Shown piece by piece: positions 12,766 through 14,793 of a DNA stretch of 14,793 nucleotides; positions within the stretch are counted from its first letter, which is position 1; each line of letters begins with the position of its first letter. The DNA lies in assembly GCA_029260985.1 (NCBI GenBank), contig JAJDCE010000062.1:1-14793 (forward strand). Reading direction: 5' to 3'. This DNA comes from Patescibacteria group bacterium (GTDB lineage: Bacteria > Patescibacteriota > Gracilibacteria > UM-FILTER-43-11). A model generated the notes under the pieces. It did no database searches. It worked only from the letters and a program-made list of their open reading frames with translations, and was not told where the DNA came from. The position numbers were made by a program, and so were the translations under genes.

Positions 12766-12878
12766 TGACAAGATTGTCAATAAGTACATTTTAAGCACAT
12801 AAAACATTGACTTTTGGCTTTGTTTAAGCTAAAATATGAATGACAATAATATATTGTCATCATTTAATATGACAATAT
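12766..12878. promoter_or_regulatory. Operator-like TGACAATA palindromes upstream of the TrmB-family gene
   Basis: TGACAATA-N3-TATTGTCA (12841-12859) is a perfect palindrome placed exactly on the predicted transcription start. TGACAA-N2-TTGTCA (12766-12779) lies upstream of the -35 box, and a half-site TGACAATAT (12870-12878) lies in the leader. Sites flanking and overlapping a promoter are the usual form of autoregulation by a dimeric winged-helix repressor, so the gene's own TrmB-type product is the natural candidate to bind them. Binding is inferred. Confidence 0.65.
12807..12835 (+). promoter_or_regulatory. Sigma70-type promoter of the TrmB-family gene
   Basis: TTGACT (12807-12812), a 17-bp spacer and TAAAAT (12830-12835). 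The start would be near 12842, within the palindrome at 12841-12859, leaving a leader of about 55 nt before the ATG at 12897. Confidence 0.65.
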
Positions 12879-12896
12879 CTACTAATAAATCTAAAC

Positions 12897-13694
12897 ATGC
12901 TCCAGAATGTACTTCATAATCTAGGACTCAATAAAAAGGAAATAGATGTCTATTTAACTGGGTTGGAACTGGGCTCACAACCCGCCTCAACAATCGCTCG
13001 GCGAGTTAAAGTTCCCCGTAACACCACTCGGTTCCTGCTCGACAAACTGGTTGATAAAGGATTTGTTAAAAAAACAAAAAAAGCCAATACCCAACTCTAT
13101 ACCCCAGAGGAGCCTAAAAATTTAATAAATCTATTAGAACGTAAACGTGTAGACCTTAACGCCAAAATCGATGATCAAGTGGACGTGCTACAAGAAGTTA
13201 TGGCTGAGCTCGAAACTCGCTATCGACCCGAGAGCACCAAACCCAAAGTCACCTTCTATGAAGGAGATGAGGGCTTAGTGAAAGTTTATGAAGATACCCT
13301 AAAATCATCAGAAACCCTCAGATCATTTGCCTCATTCGATGCGATGCATGGGGTATTGCCCGATTATTTCAAAACTTATTACGAAAGACGATCCAAGAAT
13401 AATATTCATATACGGTCCATTCACCCAAGCACTGAACTCGCCCGTGAAAAAACAAAAAACGATAAAAAGGAAATGCGAGACAGCCGTCTGATTCCAGGTG
13501 AAGAATTCTGGTTCACTCCAGAGATCCAGTTTTACGATGGCAAAGTGTCAATCACCTCCCTGAAAGAAAGATTGAGTATCATCATCGAAAGTCACGAGAT
13601 CTACGAAGCCATGGTTATAGCATTCGAATTAGCATGGAAAGAAGCGTCACGCCTGGACCCTAGAAAAAAGAAGAAGCTAAAAAGCTCAAAATAA
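12897..13694 (+). CDS. TrmB-family transcriptional regulator
   Basis: 265 aa. The N-terminal 75 residues form the TrmB-type winged helix: LGLNKKEIDVYLTGLELGSQ, then PASTIARRVKVPRNTTRFLL as the helix-turn-helix, then DKGFVKKTKKANTQLYTPEE as the wing. A coiled-coil linker follows (about 80-112, LLERKRVDLNAKIDDQVDVL). The C-terminal part (118-250) has the alpha/beta look of the phospholipase-D-like effector domain of this family (KVTFYEGDEGLVKVYEDTL, FYDGKVSITSLKERLSIIIE). The protein ends in a Lys-rich tail. TrmB proteins sense sugars in archaea; in Patescibacteria they are frequent but the ligand is unknown. The start ATG lacks a Shine-Dalgarno. Promoter and operator palindromes lie directly upstream, indicating autoregulation. 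It converges on the methyltransferase gene. Confidence 0.9.
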   Translation: MLQNVLHNLGLNKKEIDVYLTGLELGSQPASTIARRVKVPRNTTRFLLDKLVDKGFVKKTKKANTQLYTPEEPKNLINLLERKRVDLNAKIDDQVDVLQEVMAELETRYRPESTKPKVTFYEGDEGLVKVYEDTLKSSETLRSFASFDAMHGVLPDYFKTYYERRSKNNIHIRSIHPSTELAREKTKNDKKEMRDSRLIPGEEFWFTPEIQFYDGKVSITSLKERLSIIIESHEIYEAMVIAFELAWKEASRLDPRKKKKLKSSK

Positions 13695-13775
13695 AAAACT
13701 CCCAGGCAACAAAGCTGATTAAGGCAAATGTTTTGGGGTGTTTATTAAGCATAGCTTTTGACATCATTCGTTAAA

Positions 13776-14693
13776 TTAGGCTGCCTCTTTTAGACTCTCA
13801 AGCTGAACCGGTCGGGTGATTTCAACAAGCCAGGAAACCTCATTCAAGTCATTGAATTGCACTTGCTCAGGTTTGATACCGCATTCAGCCAAATTGGAGA
13901 GCATGCTTTGCTCAGTCCAGCGAACCGACCAGAAATTCTCCTTTGTCGCTACAAACCGCGAGCCTAAAGGGGTAACAACGGTCTGACCCGTCATTTTATA
14001 AAATTCACGCTGTGCTGCCTCAGTTTCCGGTTTATCCTTATAAACTGTCAAAAACAGCTTTCCGCCAGGTCTCAAAGCTTTATAGAAATTATTTACAATA
14101 CGGACAAAAGCAGGATTCTTATCCAGATAAGCATCGTCATACTGCTTCAAATTCTTAAATTCTTCCCGAAAATTACCCGAAGTAAAATACAGACTCCAGG
14201 CCACGTCATAAAAATTGGATGGTAAATCTACCCGGCCTGCATCTCCCTCAAAAACCTGGGAATGATCAAACCCTTGATCCTGCCATCTTTTCCGGGTTTT
14301 ACTGGCCATTTCACTAGAGATTTCAAAACCATGATAAAGCTCTGAATCCGATCCAAAAGTCTCCCCGTGATAACCGTCACCACAGCCAATATCTGCGATT
14401 CTCAAAGATTGACCCTGAAAACGTTCCTGGATAATCCGATCCTGAATTTGCCTTGCCTCGAGAATCTTTGGATGAACAAAGTTAGGATCCAGAGTTTTTT
14501 GAACACTTTCAGATTCGTACTCACCCAATTCATTCGAAAGAGCGGATGTTTCATCGGCAGGTTCGCTTACAGCTGGGCGTTTAAGCGCTCGACGCAATAA
14601 CTGATTGAAATACATAACAAATGTGGTCATAGGGGGGTTTTCGCTAATGGATAAGGGTTTAACTTCAGACTTGCTTTTAAGTTCCGGAGACAT
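13776..14693 (-). CDS. Class I SAM-dependent methyltransferase
   Basis: 305 aa. Motif I IADIGCGDG (99-107) is the glycine-rich SAM loop, E124 in HGFEIS is the acidic ribose-binding position, EGDAGRVDLP (149-158) is the adenine region, YDVAWS (162-167) is motif II, and LRPGGKLFLTVY (207-218) is motif III. This is a complete Rossmann methyltransferase core. The first 70 residues are polar and probably disordered; later Mets at 22 and 27 are possible starts, but the ATG at 14693 follows the upstream gene's stop by 27 bp, as in an operon. The substrate is not evident; no small-molecule or rRNA-specific motif is seen. No Shine-Dalgarno precedes it. Confidence 0.85.
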   Translation of the reverse strand: MSPELKSKSEVKPLSISENPPMTTFVMYFNQLLRRALKRPAVSEPADETSALSNELGEYESESVQKTLDPNFVHPKILEARQIQDRIIQERFQGQSLRIADIGCGDGYHGETFGSDSELYHGFEISSEMASKTRKRWQDQGFDHSQVFEGDAGRVDLPSNFYDVAWSLYFTSGNFREEFKNLKQYDDAYLDKNPAFVRIVNNFYKALRPGGKLFLTVYKDKPETEAAQREFYKMTGQTVVTPLGSRFVATKENFWSVRWTEQSMLSNLAECGIKPEQVQFNDLNEVSWLVEITRPVQLESLKEAA

Positions 14694-14720
14694 ATTTTTT
14701 AGGTTAATGTTTGTATATAA

Positions 14721-14793
14721 TTATTTAGACTTATTTGATTCTTCACCAAGAACCTGCAAAAAAACGTAGCCCAAAACCCGTATTGCCTCAAAG
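14721..14793 (-). CDS. C-terminal end of an unknown minus-strand gene (5' part outside window)
   Basis: The minus-strand frame is open from the window edge to a TAA at 14721-14723 and gives the 23 residues FEAIRVLGYVFLQVLGEESN plus KSK, which look like the hydrophobic helix and charged tail of a real protein end. It stops 27 bp before the methyltransferase start on the same strand, so the two may be co-transcribed. Too little is present to name a family. Confidence 0.5.
   Translation of the reverse strand, partial: FEAIRVLGYVFLQVLGEESNKSK

Noticed and set aside
13695..13775. Terminator between the convergent regulator and methyltransferase genes
   Set aside because: AAAGCT (13711-13716) and AGCTTT (13753-13758) pair, but the stem is interrupted, AT-rich and encloses a long loop; too weak to call.

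Overview
The window looks like a chromosome segment of an uncultivated bacterium of the Candidate Phyla Radiation (Patescibacteria), perhaps near Peregrinibacteria. This is an inference from several traits: a bacterial TrmB-type regulator, an anchor-D-type surface protein with an acidic Asp/Ser tail, intergenic spaces packed with short palindromes and simple repeats, and almost no Shine-Dalgarno sequences. Several genes have a TATAAT-like box only 8-12 nt before the start codon, which suggests leaderless transcripts. All recognisable genes read cleanly in the standard code. The ABC permease ends in TGA, so there is no sign of the UGA-glycine recoding known from Gracilibacteria.

Layout. (1) 1-3021 is visibly AT-rich and accessory-like. 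It holds the 3' end of a plus-strand gene (PsbP/DUF1795-like C-terminus), a minus-strand pair (129-aa unknown protein, then a 352-aa ApeA-like HEPN protein), and a divergent 431-aa protein with its own R-N-x4-H HEPN motif. This is the best candidate for an undescribed system: two different HEPN proteins plus a small partner, fired from one 71-bp divergent promoter region. A 133-bp nested inverted-repeat element (3075-3207) separates it from the housekeeping genes. (2) 3299-6695 is a minus-strand cluster: ABC-2 exporter ATPase, its permease, and an ABC-F ribosome-associated ATPase. (3) 6805-9084 is a divergent gene for a 759-aa secreted or surface protein with a beta-rich G8-like start, an internal duplication, an anchor-D domain, an Ig-like segment and a DDDSS tail. 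(4) 9085-10380 holds repeats, a small polytopic membrane protein with a good promoter, and tRNA-Lys(UUU) with encoded CCA. The 3' end of that tRNA is repeated 122 bp away like an attachment-site scar. (5) 10381-12064 holds an NRS/ER-like nucleotide-sugar epimerase/reductase, a structured spacer with a strong promoter, a GNAT acetyltransferase and a textbook intrinsic terminator. (6) 12088-12264 (minus) is a likely 58-aa protein ending in an ssrA-like LALAA, using the same terminator from the other side. About 600 bp of non-coding DNA follows. (7) 12897-13694 is a TrmB-family regulator with a consensus promoter and palindromic TGACAATA operators. Convergent to it is a SAM methyltransferase, preceded by the last codons of another minus-strand gene that runs off the window.

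Functional picture. The exporter, surface protein, sugar-nucleotide enzyme and methyltransferase fit cell-envelope work. The HEPN module fits RNA-targeting defence or a toxin-type system. All functions are read from motifs and family memory; no searches were run.
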